A stretch of DNA of 64,000 nucleotides from Dillenia suffruticosa (taxonomy: Eukaryota; Streptophyta; Magnoliopsida; Dilleniales; Dilleniaceae). The notes beneath the pieces are model-generated. The model was not told the DNA's origin. It was given only the letters and a program-made list of their open reading frames with translations, and did no database searches. Of the stretch, positions 23,501 through 37,100 are shown piece after piece (within the stretch, counting starts at the first letter, position 1; every line of letters begins with the position of its first letter). The translations under genes and the position numbers were made by a program. The stretch is taken from contig JAVTVX010000009.1 in the NCBI GenBank assembly GCA_033439265.1, positions 299,609 to 363,608 on the forward strand, written 5' to 3'.

Positions 23501-26500
23501 AATAATAACAATAACAATAATGATACAACAACAACAACAATAAATTGAGTCTTAATCCCAATAGTTTGGGGTCGACCATTTGAGAGACAAATATGAAGAT
23601 AATTAAAATAAATAAATAAATAAATAAATAAAAAGATAAATGAATTAAGAAAAATAATAATAATAAATAAATAAATATAAACAAAAATAAAAATGAAATA
23701 ATATTATATAATATAAAATATGATATTTTAATTTGTGCTGATTTTTCTATACCACTTATTCCTATCCAAAGTCATCTTCTCGTCTAAACTCTTAATTATC
23801 ATATCTTTACGGATAATTTTCATCCAAATTTTTAGCGGTCTACCCCTACGTTTAACTAAATCTCCTATATTTAAATTCTCGATTCTCCTAACCGGAGCGT
23901 CCATGGATCTTCTTCGCACATGTCCAAACCACCTCAGGCGACACTCTTGCATCTTATCCACAATTGAACTTAACTCCCAATTTATCACGAATCTCTTCAT
24001 TTCTAATTCTATCTCTTCTAGTTTTGTCACACATCCATCTAAGCATCTTTATTTTTTCTATAGCCATTTTTTGTTCTTGTTGTTATTTAATAACCCAACA
24101 CTCAGTACCATACAATAGTGCAGGTCTAATCGCGGTTCTATAGAACTTTCCCTTCAAATGCATTGGCATCATGCTATCACAAAGAATTCCGGATACCTTT
24201 CTCTATTTCATTCAACCCGCTTGTATCCTATGGTTCACATCTTTATCTATATTGCTATCATTTTGAATGATAAAACCTAAATATCTAAATCGTTCATTTT
24301 TTTATACATGTTGTCCATCGAACCTAATTGCTTCTTCATTATTCCGATGACTGCTGCTAAACCTACATCCCATATACTCAATTTTCGATCTACTCAGTCT
24401 AAACTCTCGAGATTCCAATGTGATCTCGATAGTTTCATCAACTAACACTATATCATATGCAAAAAGCATATACCATGGTATTCATCTTAAATATTTTTTA
24501 TAATTTCGTCTATTACTATTGCAAAAAGAATGGAACTTAATGCCGATTCTTGATGGAGTCCAATGTTAATGAGGAAACTATCGCTCAAACCCTCGTAAGT
24601 TCTTATATTGGTTACAACTCCCTCGTACATATTTTTGTTGAAATTAATGTATTTCGAGAAGAACCCTTTTTTCATCAACGCCCACCACAATACGTCTCTA
24701 GGAACCTTATCGTATGCTTTTTCTAAATCAATGAATACCATATGTAAATCTTTCTTATGTGCTCTATATATCTCTATCAATTGTCTTAACAAGTGGATTG
24801 CTTCCGTGGTGGATCAATAACAATAATGATAATAATAATAATATTTATAATAATAATTCAAAAACAGGTCAAACTTCTTTCAAACCAAGAACGACCAATC
24901 GAACATCACAAAAATAAAGAAAAAGGAGTGGCTATAAATCAAGCTTTGAATATCTCTATTCGCCTTATGCAAGAAAAGTATATGAAGTTAGAGCATCCAA
25001 TAACTATGAACATTCAGTTACAAAGAAAAAGCTCAGCTAAACATTACCATAACGAACAGCTAAACACCAGTAGCGAGCAAGCCAACACCTCTTCAGAACA
25101 ACTTCCTCCTGAAATGAAAAGTTAGAAATGCAATTAACTTCATAAAGACCACTTCTTAATCTCATTACAGAGCTAAGAGCAAACCATCTCTTCTTGGGTC
25201 AAAATCATCCTCTGAGTCATTATGCGAAGAGATTTTGCCTCAGATTCTGCCTCCTGATGCTGTTCAAGAGCAGCTGTAGCCTCATTTTTTAAATGCTGGT
25301 TGAAAGGCATTTGATTAGCATAAGACACAATGATATAATATCAAACATAAATAACACTTTTCAATTCAATCAGAGCATAATTTTACCATAAGTTCTGAAC
25401 GAAGAGCTGCAATTTCTTCGTCTCTTCCATTCTTGGTCTGTTTTGCAGCTTTAAGAGCAGCCTATAACAAAGAAGGATTAACAACTAAAAGCAGAGTCTG
25501 AAAAATAATTGAAGTCATCCAAATAAAGCAGTCAACATACAAGAAAGCCATTGTTAGCATTTCGTAGTCTAATGCCAGTTACTTCCTCAGCCAAATGTAA
25601 CAAAAAGTGCAATGCAAAAATGTCCCAGCATCATACTGATTCCAAATATCAATTAACATTCTCATTTTACCTCTCTTTGACGTATTGCTGCTTCTTTTCT
25701 GCAGATATTACATAAGATATCAAGACCACAGTTTTTCTGGTTATCTGATTCGAATCAAGACTGCCATATTAAAGTGCTAAGACCAACTTTACCTGCTCAA
25801 CAACTTAGCTTCCAAGGATACACCTTCTCCGAGAGCAGCAACCTGTGATTCAGATAACATTACTCTAGTCAATTCGAGATACATCTCAGCAGAAAGAATG
25901 ACACCCAATATGGGGTAAAAATTAGCATATGCTGATGCACCATTACAAAAGAAGCTAGCAGTATTGGACAGAAAAAATCACCAACATGTTCCCAGATTAA
26001 CCATATATGGCTAGATGATCTTCAAAAGCACCCATAAAAGACAAATAAAAATGACAATCAAATATTGATTGAAATAGTTGCAGAAAAGAATTCCTCAGCT
26101 AGTTTCTTATCAGGGAAGTCTGTCCAACACCAAAGAAACACTCATTTGCATTGATGTGCAGCACAACACTCAATGTAAAACTTGCATTAGGAAAATGTGC
26201 TGCAAGGAAACACTAACCTGTTTCTCAAGCTCCCTGGCTCTTGCCTCTGCTTCTTCACGTTTTTCTTCAGCCCGTCGAAGCTGTAATTTGAATCCACAAT
26301 GAATTGCTCAAGTCACAGAAAATTTGAGTAGTAGGGCTTTTTTCCCTGCTTCATTTTAGATTGTTTAGGCTGATCAAAAGGTAAAATTGCACACCTTTTC
26401 AAAAATAACTTCATTCTCTTCCTGTAACATATCAAGCTGCAGAACAAGCAGATGTCAGATTCACAGAAAAAGCTCCTAAATTCATTCAACATGAAATAGC

Positions 26501-27720
26501 AAGAATGTTCACTCAGTCTCCGTTTACTGAAAACAGGAAAATAATCATCTTGAAAGCCATTTAATTCCCAAAAATAAATAAATAAATAAATAAAGCTATT
26601 CAGAATCAAGTGGAAGAACATATGATGGATCAGTGGATCATACTTCGTCACGAAGTGCAGATGCTGCATGCTGGTTTCCAGTATCCTTAAGATTAAGATG
26701 TCCCATATCTGGAATAAACCTGCAGCATTATTTGCAGAAATGTCAGCATCGATTCCCATAGGAGGAACCTTATCTACTCCTATAAGAGTTGTAAAGTAGG
26801 CTACGTGTGAGTTTAGCAACTCTATCAAGCACATTTTTCACTTTTCCCTCTTTCCTGCTGGGGAAAAAAATGTCCATGCATACAACTCCAATACAAAATA
26901 CTCTCTATGAATTTTTCAGTCAATAGATGGCCATCAAAGACCTAAACCTCTTCAGATAAAGTGCTTATTCTGCCCAATACCTTTTCAACTATACACTTAT
27001 ACTGAAGAGTTGAAGAGGAATTGGAGAGCATTTCTGTATTAGTTTATGGATTGCTCCTTGTCTCACTTCTGAGGATTTCTCATCCTTCGAGTTATTGTGC
27101 ATTCTTTATTGCATTTAATACAATCCTTTTTTTTCTATCACAATAAGAATAATAATAATAATAATAATGTCATGTGTATGATCTTGAAGGGGAAGGAAGG
27201 CACAAGTTCAAAGGATAGGGAAGGGAGGGAATTGAAGGACAAACGGCTTTCCTACATGTTTGGATGTAAATCAAGGATGGGCCCGATTAATATACATACT
27301 AAACCTAGGAAGCACGAATGTTTCAAAATGCAAGCCATATCTGTAATAGACACTGTGGCAGATAAACATTTTTATAACAATAATATTCATTAATTGCACA
27401 TATACAATATTGAATAAAGAAATCACTGACACACCTAGTTCTCATATTTCATTAGCACCGGACTTTAAGTATTTTAAATAATAAAAGTTGCTAAACTAGA
27501 TTCATCTATAAATAAAAAAATAAAATCTGACCAATATAAATGTATCAAGTCATATGCTTGTATCCTAGTTTTTTGACAACTTTCTATCCATGCCATGGCA
27601 CATATACAATATTAATTGGTCATGTGTCCATATCCATGCTTCTTCAAACTAACTTTCTATGTTTTATTGGCATGTTAGAAGTGTGTATTTGTAGCTATAT
27701 CCAAAAGTGTGTGCCCATGC

Positions 27721-27774
<54 letters not shown>

Positions 27775-29447
27775 TGTAACCAATTATATTGCCTAAAAGG
27801 ATTTTGGTGGTAGAGGAACAAGATTTATGCTGCTAATAATCAACTTTGCAATTAGTTACTTAAATCAAACAGTCTTCAAATTGTTCATTTGAAAATATGG
27901 AATGCCTTATTATTGGATTATCACTATACCATGCAAAAATATAAATCTAAATTGAATTAACAATGCAGGAACAAAATCACCAAACTGGTTTCATAAGACA
28001 ACAAAGTAGATGATTGACTCATTCCAAACAAAAAATAATTGCAGGAAGTCCTTTGATATTCTGTAGTGCAAATTTTAGGCTTTCCCTAAGTGATCGAAAG
28101 CAAGATATTTAAGTGTTATATTACAAATGATGTTTCAGTGTTGCAGAAAGCATCTCCATTCCTTCATGTAGTTGCGATTGATTAAAGTAAATATTTAGAG
28201 AAGTTTAAGCAAAGATGAACATGGTTTGGCTAGATATTTTTATTTAAACAAGGATAAAAATACATGAAACGAACTCTATACTAGTAATAATTACCTTTTC
28301 TCTCTTAGCCTAGATGAAGGAGGCTCGATAGGTGGTATTGAAACCGGGGTTTTCAATGATGCTCTGCTAGGTGGCACCAGAACTGTTGAACGAACAGAAG
28401 CTGATGGTCTTCCAGCTGATGCTGAGCGAACAGTAGAGGTGTGATCTACAAAGTTTCGACCTAACTAAATATGATCGAATCCAATTAGACTACCAAATTG
28501 AAACCAGGAAAGATGAGGATTTCTTTGTGATCATCACACAAAAGTAACAAGTACGCCTCAATACATCAGTACCCTTATGTAAAAGTAGATTGTAACCATT
28601 ATCATATTTATCTGGGAAGCGAGGTGTAGAGCCAGATGCATCATCAAGGGTGTAACAAAACTAGAATTCCAATCTATGTCCACTTTGAAACCCGAGCAAA
28701 GATATCAAGCAATTCAGATTGAGAAATTGTTTCTCTATATGGCTTCCACTAACGGGCATCAATGCACTGAAATTGAAGACCCAATTGTTTCCAAAAATAA
28801 CATTAAACAGTCTCTTGGTAATGCAGGACAAAAGCCGGATCAGATCTCTAATCTGATATGATTTTACAAGTAACTTAAGAATTGGAAATTTAAAAAACAC
28901 CAGGTCAACCGCAATACAAGTTCCAATTCACTTCAATCGCATGTTATATTCAAAAGTTGAAAAACTAAAGCTTTAAGGCACGATTCAACTCAACTAGATG
29001 GAAATCAACACTGAATGAATTGAAATTTATGAAATTTACCGCAGGAGACGGAGATCGATTGGTTCTAGAAGACGAGAAAACAGAAACACTGTTGCTATTG
29101 TTGTTGTTGGTGGTGGTGATGCTGTGGTTGTTATTGACGTTACTGGAGAAAGAAGAGAGAGCAGGGGGAGGAGCGCCGGGGAAACGGAACCCTAGATCTT
29201 CATCGTCGTCGTCGTCGTCGTCGTCGTTGTCAGCCGTCTGAGAAGCCATGACTTGAGCGAGTCGCTGAGCCGCAGCTTTAGCGGCAACGTTCTGAGAGCG
29301 CTTGATGGTGGAGAGACCACCAACACCAGCGGACAATCGGGAGTGAGGATGAGCGGGAGACATAGCCGGGGAAGAGGATCCAGTACTATTCGAACCGCCG
29401 CTCCACTGCCGCGAATAAACAGGACTTGCGGTTCGTCTACGATCCAT
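20532..29447 (-). CDS. SCD2: SCD2-type coiled-coil protein (17 exons, 584 aa)
   Basis: Orthologous to Arabidopsis STOMATAL CYTOKINESIS-DEFECTIVE 2 or its close paralogue, a coiled-coil partner of SCD1 in clathrin-linked exocytic/endocytic traffic and cytokinesis. Exons in coding order: 29447-29040, 28464-28295, 26719-26644, 26436-26395, 26280-26218, 25842-25793, 25698-25671, 25461-25387, 25295-25185, 25108-25048, 23457-23341, 23245-23124, 22897-22831, 22152-22111, 21964-21924, 21505-21379, 20686-20532. The phase is consistent throughout. The N-terminus is Ser/Pro-rich ([20 protein letters not shown]) with a poly-Asp run. Coiled coils follow ([34 protein letters not shown]). The conserved C-terminal half includes [43 protein letters not shown] and [20 protein letters not shown]. 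Intron 11 seems to use a GC donor at 23340. Intron 10 carries a LINE. Confidence 0.93.
22576..22668. repeat. AT-rich minisatellite (TTAAA/AAACA units) in SCD2 intron 13
   Basis: Units of TTAAA and AAATTAA repeat and then turn into five AAAC units. It lies well inside intron 13. Confidence 0.8.
23526..24814 (-). mobile_element. 5'-truncated RTE-type LINE in SCD2 intron 10
   Basis: The minus strand encodes decayed RTE reverse-transcriptase blocks: [20 protein letters not shown] and [19 protein letters not shown]. Then come the family C-terminus [20 protein letters not shown] and [10 protein letters not shown]. The coding frames are broken. The 3' end is the typical plant RTE tail, TTGGGATTAAGRCT followed by (TTG)n (23526-23540 on +). 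Exact 17-bp direct repeats (CAATAACAATAATGATA) lie at 23509-23525 and 24815-24831. The element is in the same orientation as SCD2. Confidence 0.9.
27723..27772 (+). repeat. (GA)n microsatellite in SCD2 intron 2
   Basis: About 25 GA units in the long (about 1.6-kb) second intron of SCD2. Confidence 0.9.
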
Positions 29448-30213
29448 TTTTCCCTCTTACTGTTTTAAATAATTAAAAAGAAAGAAAGAGAAGAGGGCAT
29501 CGAAATTATTGTGTTAAGCTAGATTTGTGTGTGGTTGCCGTTCTGTCTTTTGTCTAAATCGAGATTCTAGGGAACAAGTTGAAGTCGACAAAAGAGAAGA
29601 GGCCCTCTAACCGTCTGGTCTGCGTTTTCGGATTCTCTCTGTCTCTCTCTCTCTCTCTCAATGATGACTCGTTTCTAACCGATTGATCTGTGATTAACGG
29701 TTAATACTACTTGACCTCAATAGCAGCAAATACAAAGGAAATGATTTTTGGTAAAATAAAAAAATAAAAAAAAAAAGATTTAAATAGAAGTCCATATTAT
29801 TTTGACAATTTATGTATCATTAAACTTTTTTTTTTTTTTGAAGAAATTTGTAATTATTTTTGAGGGGGGGGGGAGGGGGAAGAAATTCATAGAATTTAAA
29901 TTCAATGAGAAGAGATTTTGTGATTAGGAAACATATAATATTGTGTCATGTGGTTGGGGTGTTATTTAATTGGTAATATATTATCTCGACTTGATTTGAT
30001 TCGAAGATTAATGATGCAGTGGAGGGGCATGTGAGGGGTGGATCCGTCGTCTGTCTTATGCGAGATTTGGAATATGGGTTGGTCCATTTTAAGTCAAAAC
30101 TCCAAGGATGCAACCATTGCATTACATCACATTGCCACCCCAAAAATGCCAAAATGAATTATAGGAATACCCATGTAAATAATAATGGTGTTGCCCACCA
30201 CTTCCACTTCCAC

Positions 30214-30255
<42 letters not shown>

Positions 30256-31807
30256 GTGCATCACCATTGATTAAGGCTGTCATACGTGCATCACATGGTG
30301 TTTTTTTCCTCATCACTTAAAACTCAAAGCAAAAACAAATCTTACCCGATCCAACACAAAATCGTCTAAGCAAAACTTGGGATCCTTCCCAACCCACTGC
30401 ATAAAGCACTCCTCCACTCAACTTCCTCCTGCGTTGCTTTCTACATTGGTCCCAACCTCTTCCAATCCTTTAAAAACAAACTTTCTCACCATTTTAACAT
30501 CTCTCTATTTACTACTTTTAAATCCTTACCTCTACCTGAGGAATTCGGACAATTCTTCTTTTAAAAACATATTATGAATTTAATTCCCCTTTAGTCGGCG
30601 TGATTGTTATTTCTTTGCCGTCACCATAATTGTTATTTCTCCCCCCCCCCCCCCCCGAGTCTTATCCATTTGTCAAAGTGAAAGTAAGTAGCCCGCCGTC
30701 ACGCGGGTGACCTGGTTCCATCCCCGTCAACCTCTCTCCTCTTATATTTTTGATTTTGTTTTCTCATGAAACGTCACGACGTGGGTCGTTTTTCTTTTTA
30801 CAAGCACAAGCCCGGACATGAATCTCTCAAATGCTTCATTTCAGAAAATATTAGTCAGGACTTTTCAATATAGTATCAATTATCAAATACATTTTTCTAT
30901 CTAGTTTCGATTTAAGAAGAAAATAAATTTTGTAAAAAAATATTTAACTAATCTACATTAACCAAATGAGTAAAGTATTAACTAATGGATCAAAACATAG
31001 GGATAATCAATATCAATAAAATTTTATCAATTTAAATAAACATTTGATTAAAAATAAGTAAAAGCATATTGGTGTGCACTTACATGTAGAATTTAGTAGG
31101 GTACACCTGATATTTTTCTCCAAAGGAGCATATTTGAATTAAAGCAATTACTTTTATTTTGTAATTGTATGAAAAGTAGATCTTCTATTTAACCACAGAA
31201 AATAAGACTTACACCCAACTCTAATCTTTGGATTAAAACTTTAATAGGTTCCCAATCTCCTTTTGAACAAAATACACTTGTGCTCATTACAGAAGCCCTT
31301 GGTCCCAAGTTATATCTGCAGTCCTTAAGGGCATGCCATGCTCCATCATTTGGTACGGACGTAAATAAATGGTCGTGGGCGGTATGTGATATGGAGGCAC
31401 ATTCTCTCATCTACAGACGTCATCAAAAGCTTTACGACTAGACTAGAAGTAGTAGATGTAAGTTTTGCCAATCAGGATCTATAATAAAAGAACATAAACG
31501 GATCCTTCTAGTTTATGGATGGTGTGAATATGCAAAAACCGCGTGTTTAAGCCTTCTGAAACAAAGCATGACACGAAATGATATATAGAAATGCCAAGTG
31601 TTATATGCAGGCCGCAGACTTTTGACATAAATCACATCTTGCCAACCAACAATACAAATATCCTGCCCGATTGGACATCACAAACAATGGATGTATAACT
31701 AAACCAAATTAGATATCAAATGCCTGATGTTCATCTCTCTAGACCCAAAAAAGGGGACAAACACAGATCACAACCAAAACTTGCTCCCGTTTGGCTATTC
31801 TGATTCA
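29448..31807. other. SCD2 promoter and intergenic DNA up to ACP 3' end
   Basis: No gene is seen. It holds a GA/CT repeat in the SCD2 leader (29638-29659), a G-rich run (29864-29880), a (GA)n at 30225-30254, a C homopolymer (30641-30656) and AT-rich DNA. The last few hundred bases should include the ACP 3' UTR. Confidence 0.45.
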
Positions 31808-33418
31808 TCATTCAGGCTTCTTCCGAACAAGTTTTTCAATCAAATCAGCGGCTTCCTGCACAGTGGTTATATTTTGTGAACTCTCCTCTTCAACACTGAT
31901 GCCAAACTCTTCCTCCAGCCCCATCACTATCTCGACCTGTCCGAAAGTTAGGGAAGGTGGTTATATTTGTCCCTTGCCGTGTAAGCTAATACCAAGTGTA
32001 TTTGGAAAAGTATGGCAATATTACAAATGGTAACAAAGCACTAGTGTGTGTACTCATGGAGTAGTCAGTGAGGCTATGAAGGAAAGCCTACCGTGTCCAG
32101 AGAATCTGCACCAAGTGCTGCAAACTTGGATTCAGGGGTGAGTTCTGTCTCAGGAGGCAATGCCAGCTGCTTCCTCACAATCTCACAAACTTTCTGCACC
32201 GTCTCAGGTTTTGCCTGCCAAATATACGCATGCATACATTAACCATTAACTTCATGTACAAGAGATCTAAAAGAGACAAAAAGGGGCAACGACAACAAAG
32301 ACAAGTATTGAATTACGGAGCAGGAAACATGGAAGCGCGAGGTTCTCAAAGAGGGGAACTTAGTCTTTGCCCAGCCTAGAGAAACCAGTCTCAAACTTGA
32401 ATATTTTCCGGCTGCCTACAAAAAAAGGGATACCAGAGACATAAACAAAGCATCAGTTGCCCGAATTTGGTGCTGTAGTGGAGGTAAACATAATATAGTA
32501 CATAGTACACCGAATGTACAATACTAAGTAGAAGGGCAAGGAAATGTCAAGCACTAATCGCGCACGCCCGCAATACCCGAAAAAAATAATAATAAAGGGA
32601 GGGAGACTAAAGATTTCACGGATCACTTTCTTAAGAACTGTGTTTTGTATTTGAAATGCTTTTGAAATCCGCTTCATGCAATTAGTGTTTGGTTGGATAG
32701 GAAGGAACCAGTTATGAAAAATACTACATGAACCAAATGTACCCTTCCCGAAAAAATTCATACCATTATCTTTCAAACTTAAATAATTTTAAATTGATCA
32801 AAATACCTCATGATCCACCAAAAGCTTTTAAACATTTTAATGTGAACAAACTTGTAGAATTCGGTCCATTTGATCCTTAACTCATTATTCACCATTTATT
32901 TCTAGCAAGCAACTTCCATAAACGATTTAAATAAGGACTTCATGAATCACAACCACCTCAAACCTGAAGACACATTCAGCTCGACTTTGATGAAATTACA
33001 TCCATGGGAAGTAAAAACTGAAGAATATTTATTAGACCCAGAAAATATCACAGGCCCAGCATTCAAAAGAAAATCCAATACCTACGAAAAAAACCGACAC
33101 ACTCAAATGAACTGGTTGCATCAGGAATTTAAGTCCAAGCTTAAAATCAGGACAGCGACCCTCACAGATCTAATTCCCCAGACAGGAAAAAAACAAATCA
33201 TTCTTAACGGATCTATCTATATCTAAATCAGAACAAGTCTGCAGCGTCAAAGGGCAAACAAAAATAGCAAAAGCACAAAAATTTGTCCCAAGTTTCCGGT
33301 TTTTAAGATTTGCTGAAGAGGGTGAGTTTAGGTGGGTTTCACTTATTACCTCATTAGTCCTCGAGGACTGGCTCAGAGAACGCTGGAACCCAACCGCGGT
33401 AGCCGAGACAGCCGCCAT
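31808..33418 (-). CDS. Plastid acyl carrier protein (4 exons, 139 aa)
   Basis: Type II acyl carrier protein that carries growing acyl chains on 4'-phosphopantetheine in plastid fatty-acid synthesis. Exons in coding order: 33418-33350, 32415-32317, 32214-32092, 31936-31808; GT-AG, phases agree. The first two exons encode a Ser/Arg-rich transit peptide ([20 protein letters not shown]), ending near the usual cleavage context RFHVSCS-AKPE. The mature part starts [17 protein letters not shown]. It holds the prosthetic-group site [19 protein letters not shown], with the modified Ser in the DSL motif, and ends [11 protein letters not shown]. Length and exon pattern are those of plant plastid ACPs, not the mitochondrial type. 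Which ACP isoform it is cannot be told from sequence alone. Confidence 0.95.
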
Positions 33419-33430
33419 TTGAAGTGGGAC

Positions 33431-33433
<3 letters not shown>

Positions 33434-33481
<48 letters not shown>
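33434..33481 (+). repeat. (GA)n microsatellite in ACP 5' leader
   Basis: About 24 GA units, CT on the ACP coding strand, only 16-63 nt upstream of its ATG, so almost surely in the 5' UTR. Confidence 0.9.
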
Positions 33482-33488
<7 letters not shown>

Positions 33489-33539
33489 ACAGCGATACAC
33501 AGAAAAGAAGTGAGCTTTCTCAGGATTGGGGGGCGTGTG

Positions 33540-33547
33540 TATTTAAA
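33540..33547 (-). promoter_or_regulatory. Candidate TATA-like box of ACP
   Basis: TTTAAATA on the minus strand, about 122-129 nt upstream of the ACP ATG. It would give a leader of about 90 nt containing the CT repeat. Position fits; no other support. Confidence 0.35.
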
Positions 33548-34107
33548 AGATAGGTAGTTGGAGAGATTTGTGATACGACGTCGTATTGTGGATCACGATC
33601 ATGGGAAAGTCCAGCCCGCGACTGAGCTGAGAAAATCTGATACGAGTGGCGAACATTCACCTCTCTCGTTAAGCCTATCTACTCCCACGTTGGCAACTCA
33701 CTGCGTCTCCTGTGTAATTGACTACATTGGACTGGACCCCACATATGTCAGGCCAAGCGGCCAGCAAAGATCTTCCATCCGACGTCGGATGCCCTTTCCA
33801 ATCCAACGCCCGTTATTTACCCAATCAGCTTCCACCTCGAAGCCCAACCCCACTTGAAATTATTAGGAGCCGAACACATAGGCCCAAGTAAAGCACGATA
33901 CAACCTTACTTCGATACAACGAACATTAATAACCAAGTTTCGACTTCCATTAAAAATATCGGGTTCTTATATATATGAAACGTTCTTCATTGAGAGACTC
34001 GCCCTTCGAAAAGAAACACTATAGTGATCGATCCGAATTAATCAGGATAAAATTTCGGATATCGAACGGTATCCAAGACATGGTATAAAAAAATATATAT
34101 TATTGAA

Positions 34108-37100
34108 TCAAGAAGAAACATTCTCCTTGTACCAAAAAAAAAAAACAAAGAAGAGACATTCTGACAACTAAAATCTAGATTAGAATGGATAAGAAAGGGA
34201 GATAAAAATATTAAATTCTTTCATATTTTCAACAAAATTTGAAGGCAAAACAACAGAATCACAACTTTAAAGATGGAAGGCAAATGGTGTTTTGATCAAA
34301 ACAGGCTCAAAAAGCATGCCTTATACTTCTTCTCCAATTTGTACTCCAATAATCAGGTTGACACTCCTAGTACCAAATTCAGTATATGGATTCTTCGCAT
34401 TAGGGATGAGGATCATGGAAACTTGACCAAGGAGGCAGAGGAATCTAAGGTCAAAGCTGCTATGTTTTCAATGAAGGGTCTTAAAGCTCCGGGGCTAGAC
34501 GGTTTGTAGCCAATTTTCTTTCAGAGACACTAGCATGTAGTGAAGACTCCATCTGCAAATTCATCAATGACGCCCTTAAGGATGGCTTTTTTTTACCTTG
34601 GATATGCTAGGGCCATTATGGTATTCATCCCTAAGCAAAATAGGCCGAAAACTATAGGGAACTTTAGGCTGATAAGCCTCTTCAATACCTCCTATAAGAT
34701 CCTGTCCAAGGTCCTTGTCCATAGGCTTAGACCTCATCTGCAAAGGATCATAGGGCCTCACCAAAACAGCATTCTTTCTAGGAGTACCGTGGACATCATT
34801 GCTATGCTGCAAGAGACCATCCACTTCATCTGTAACTCGAAGAGTAAGAGGTTTAGTATGGTGCTCAAAGTGGACCTTCTTAAGGCCTATGAGACCATTA
34901 GCTGGAGTTACCTCGGAAGAGTTCTCCTAATGTCCCTCGCCCCCTCATCAGATTGATCATGTTTGCAATCTCATGCGAAAAGGTCTTTTTAATGTGGAAT
35001 AGAGGAATGTTACCATCCATCAAGATAAGACAAGGTCTTCGTCAGGGTGACCTTCTCTCCCTGTACATCTTCATCCTTGTCATGGAGAGGCTCGTGTACA
35101 TGGTTCAAGAGAAGGTAAGAAAAGGGAATTGGAATCCTGTGAAAATATCTAAAAGAGGCTCTAAGTTATCGCATCTTTTCTTTGCGGATGATCTAATCAT
35201 GCTGGCTAAAGCTGAGCATCTAAATCAAAATGCAGTTATGTGCTGTCTAAGGGAGTTCTCTACCATAGTAGGCTACAAATCAACCCATCCAAATCTAGGC
35301 TTTAGATTTCCCCCAAAACTCCTTGGACTTTAAAGAGCTCTCTTTTAGCTGCTAGTAAGTTCCCTCTAACTGATAACTTAGGAACCTATCTAGGTGTTCC
35401 CATGATTCACCAAACAGTAAGAAAATTGTTTTACCATCAGTTGTTAGAGAAAGTTCATAGGAAGCTCAGTATCTGGAAAGCAAACCTGTTGAGTATGGCT
35501 GGCAGAAAAACTCTCATTTAATTAGTCACCTCTTCAATCCCGGTGTATACCATGCAAGCTGCCTGGCTTTCGAGGGACCTTTGTAATAGGTTGGATAGTC
35601 TGAACAAGATATTCTTGTGGGGAAATGTGGATGCAGAGAAGAAAACTCATTTGGTGAGTTGGAATAAGTTGTGTAAGAATAAATAGGAGGGAGAGCTGGA
35701 GCTGAGAAAGATGAGAGAGAGTAATATGGCTATACTTGCTAGACTAGGATGGAAGATCATGAATGGGGACAGGGCTTTATGGTGTGAGGTTATGAGAAAC
35801 AAGTACTTAAAGGATAAGGAGTTCTTGGAGTATCAAAGGAAGGCAGGTAGCTCCAGTTTTTGGAGAGGGATTATGAAGATAAGAGAGTGTATTAAGAAAG
35901 GAGTGAGGTGGAGATTAGGTGATGGTAAAAATATATAAGCTTTTGGAGACATCTTTGGGTAGGTCCCAATCCTTTGGTGGAGTGCTTACAAGATAGGGGC
36001 CAGGAGAGTGACGTGGAGCAGAGAGTTGAGTATTTTATCTTTGCAGAAGGTTTTTGGAAAGAGGAGCTCAACCTTCTGCTCCCTAGAGCAAATGTAGAAG
36101 AAATTAAAGGCATTATGGTGCCTAAGAGGATAGAAGTGAATGATTTAGTAGTTTGGAAAGAAACCGATGATGGGTCCTTCTCTGTCGTCTCTGCTTATAA
36201 GCTATTGACAGAAGATCAAAATACTCAACAGCTTAGGCAGGAAGATCACGGCTGAACATGCATATGGAAATCTAGATATGCAGAAAGAATTAAGATCTTC
36301 CTTTGGTTGGCCCGCCATGAAAAGCTTATGACAAATGTCGAAAGATGTAAGTGCAAGTTTTGTGAGAAAGCCACATACCCTCTTTGCAATAAGGAAGATG
36401 AATCAGTCCTCCATGTCTTAAGAGACAGTAATAGGGTGAGGAAGACTTTGGGAAGTTGTGTTTCCTAATTTGAATGTGAATGCAGATTTCTAGAGAAATA
36501 GCCTCTGCAAGTGGTTATACTTAGGAGCTAACCGAAAGGAAGTTAGGGGGCAAATTCAAACGAATTCTCTTTTCATCCACACAGCTTGGTGCCTCTGGAA
36601 GTGTAGATGCTTGGAAGTTTTTCAAAACATCAGCAAGTCTCCTTAGAACCTGGCTCTCTATGCTATCAGCACGTCGTGAGAAGTTTCACTGTCTTGGAGT
36701 GTCCCCACTGCTGAAAGGAGGCTCGATAAGAGAAAGATTAAATGGGAATTCCCTTAAGTGGGTTTTCTTAAGCTCAATATAGATGGAGTAATGTCTCAAA
36801 CTTTCGAGAAAGTTAGTGTAGGAGGAATTATTAGAAATAGCGATAAGGTGGTTATGGGTTTCACAGTAAACATTGGAAAGACTGAGGTTCTTTCAACAAA
36901 GCTTTGGGGTCTTAGGGAAGGGCTTCATCTAGCAAAAAGGAAGGATATCACCCACCTGGAGGTGGAGTCTGACTTTGTTGTGTTAGTAAGCCTCCTTGCC
37001 AAACAGCTGGTTCCTGATCATCCTCTATCTTATCCTTCAAGAATGTCTAAAGCTTCTGGAGCTTTTGAATGTAATGGCCATCAAGCATATCCTTAGAGAA

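Noticed and set aside
30641..30720. C homopolymer and a short GTCAC-GCGG-GTGAC inverted repeat.
   Set aside because: Short and isolated; likely chance or simple sequence.
33990..34086. SINE-like tail (GATCCGAATTAATCAGGATA and following) just before the first LINE.
   Set aside because: Resembles tails of plant tRNA-derived repeats, but no A/B boxes or target duplication could be seen.
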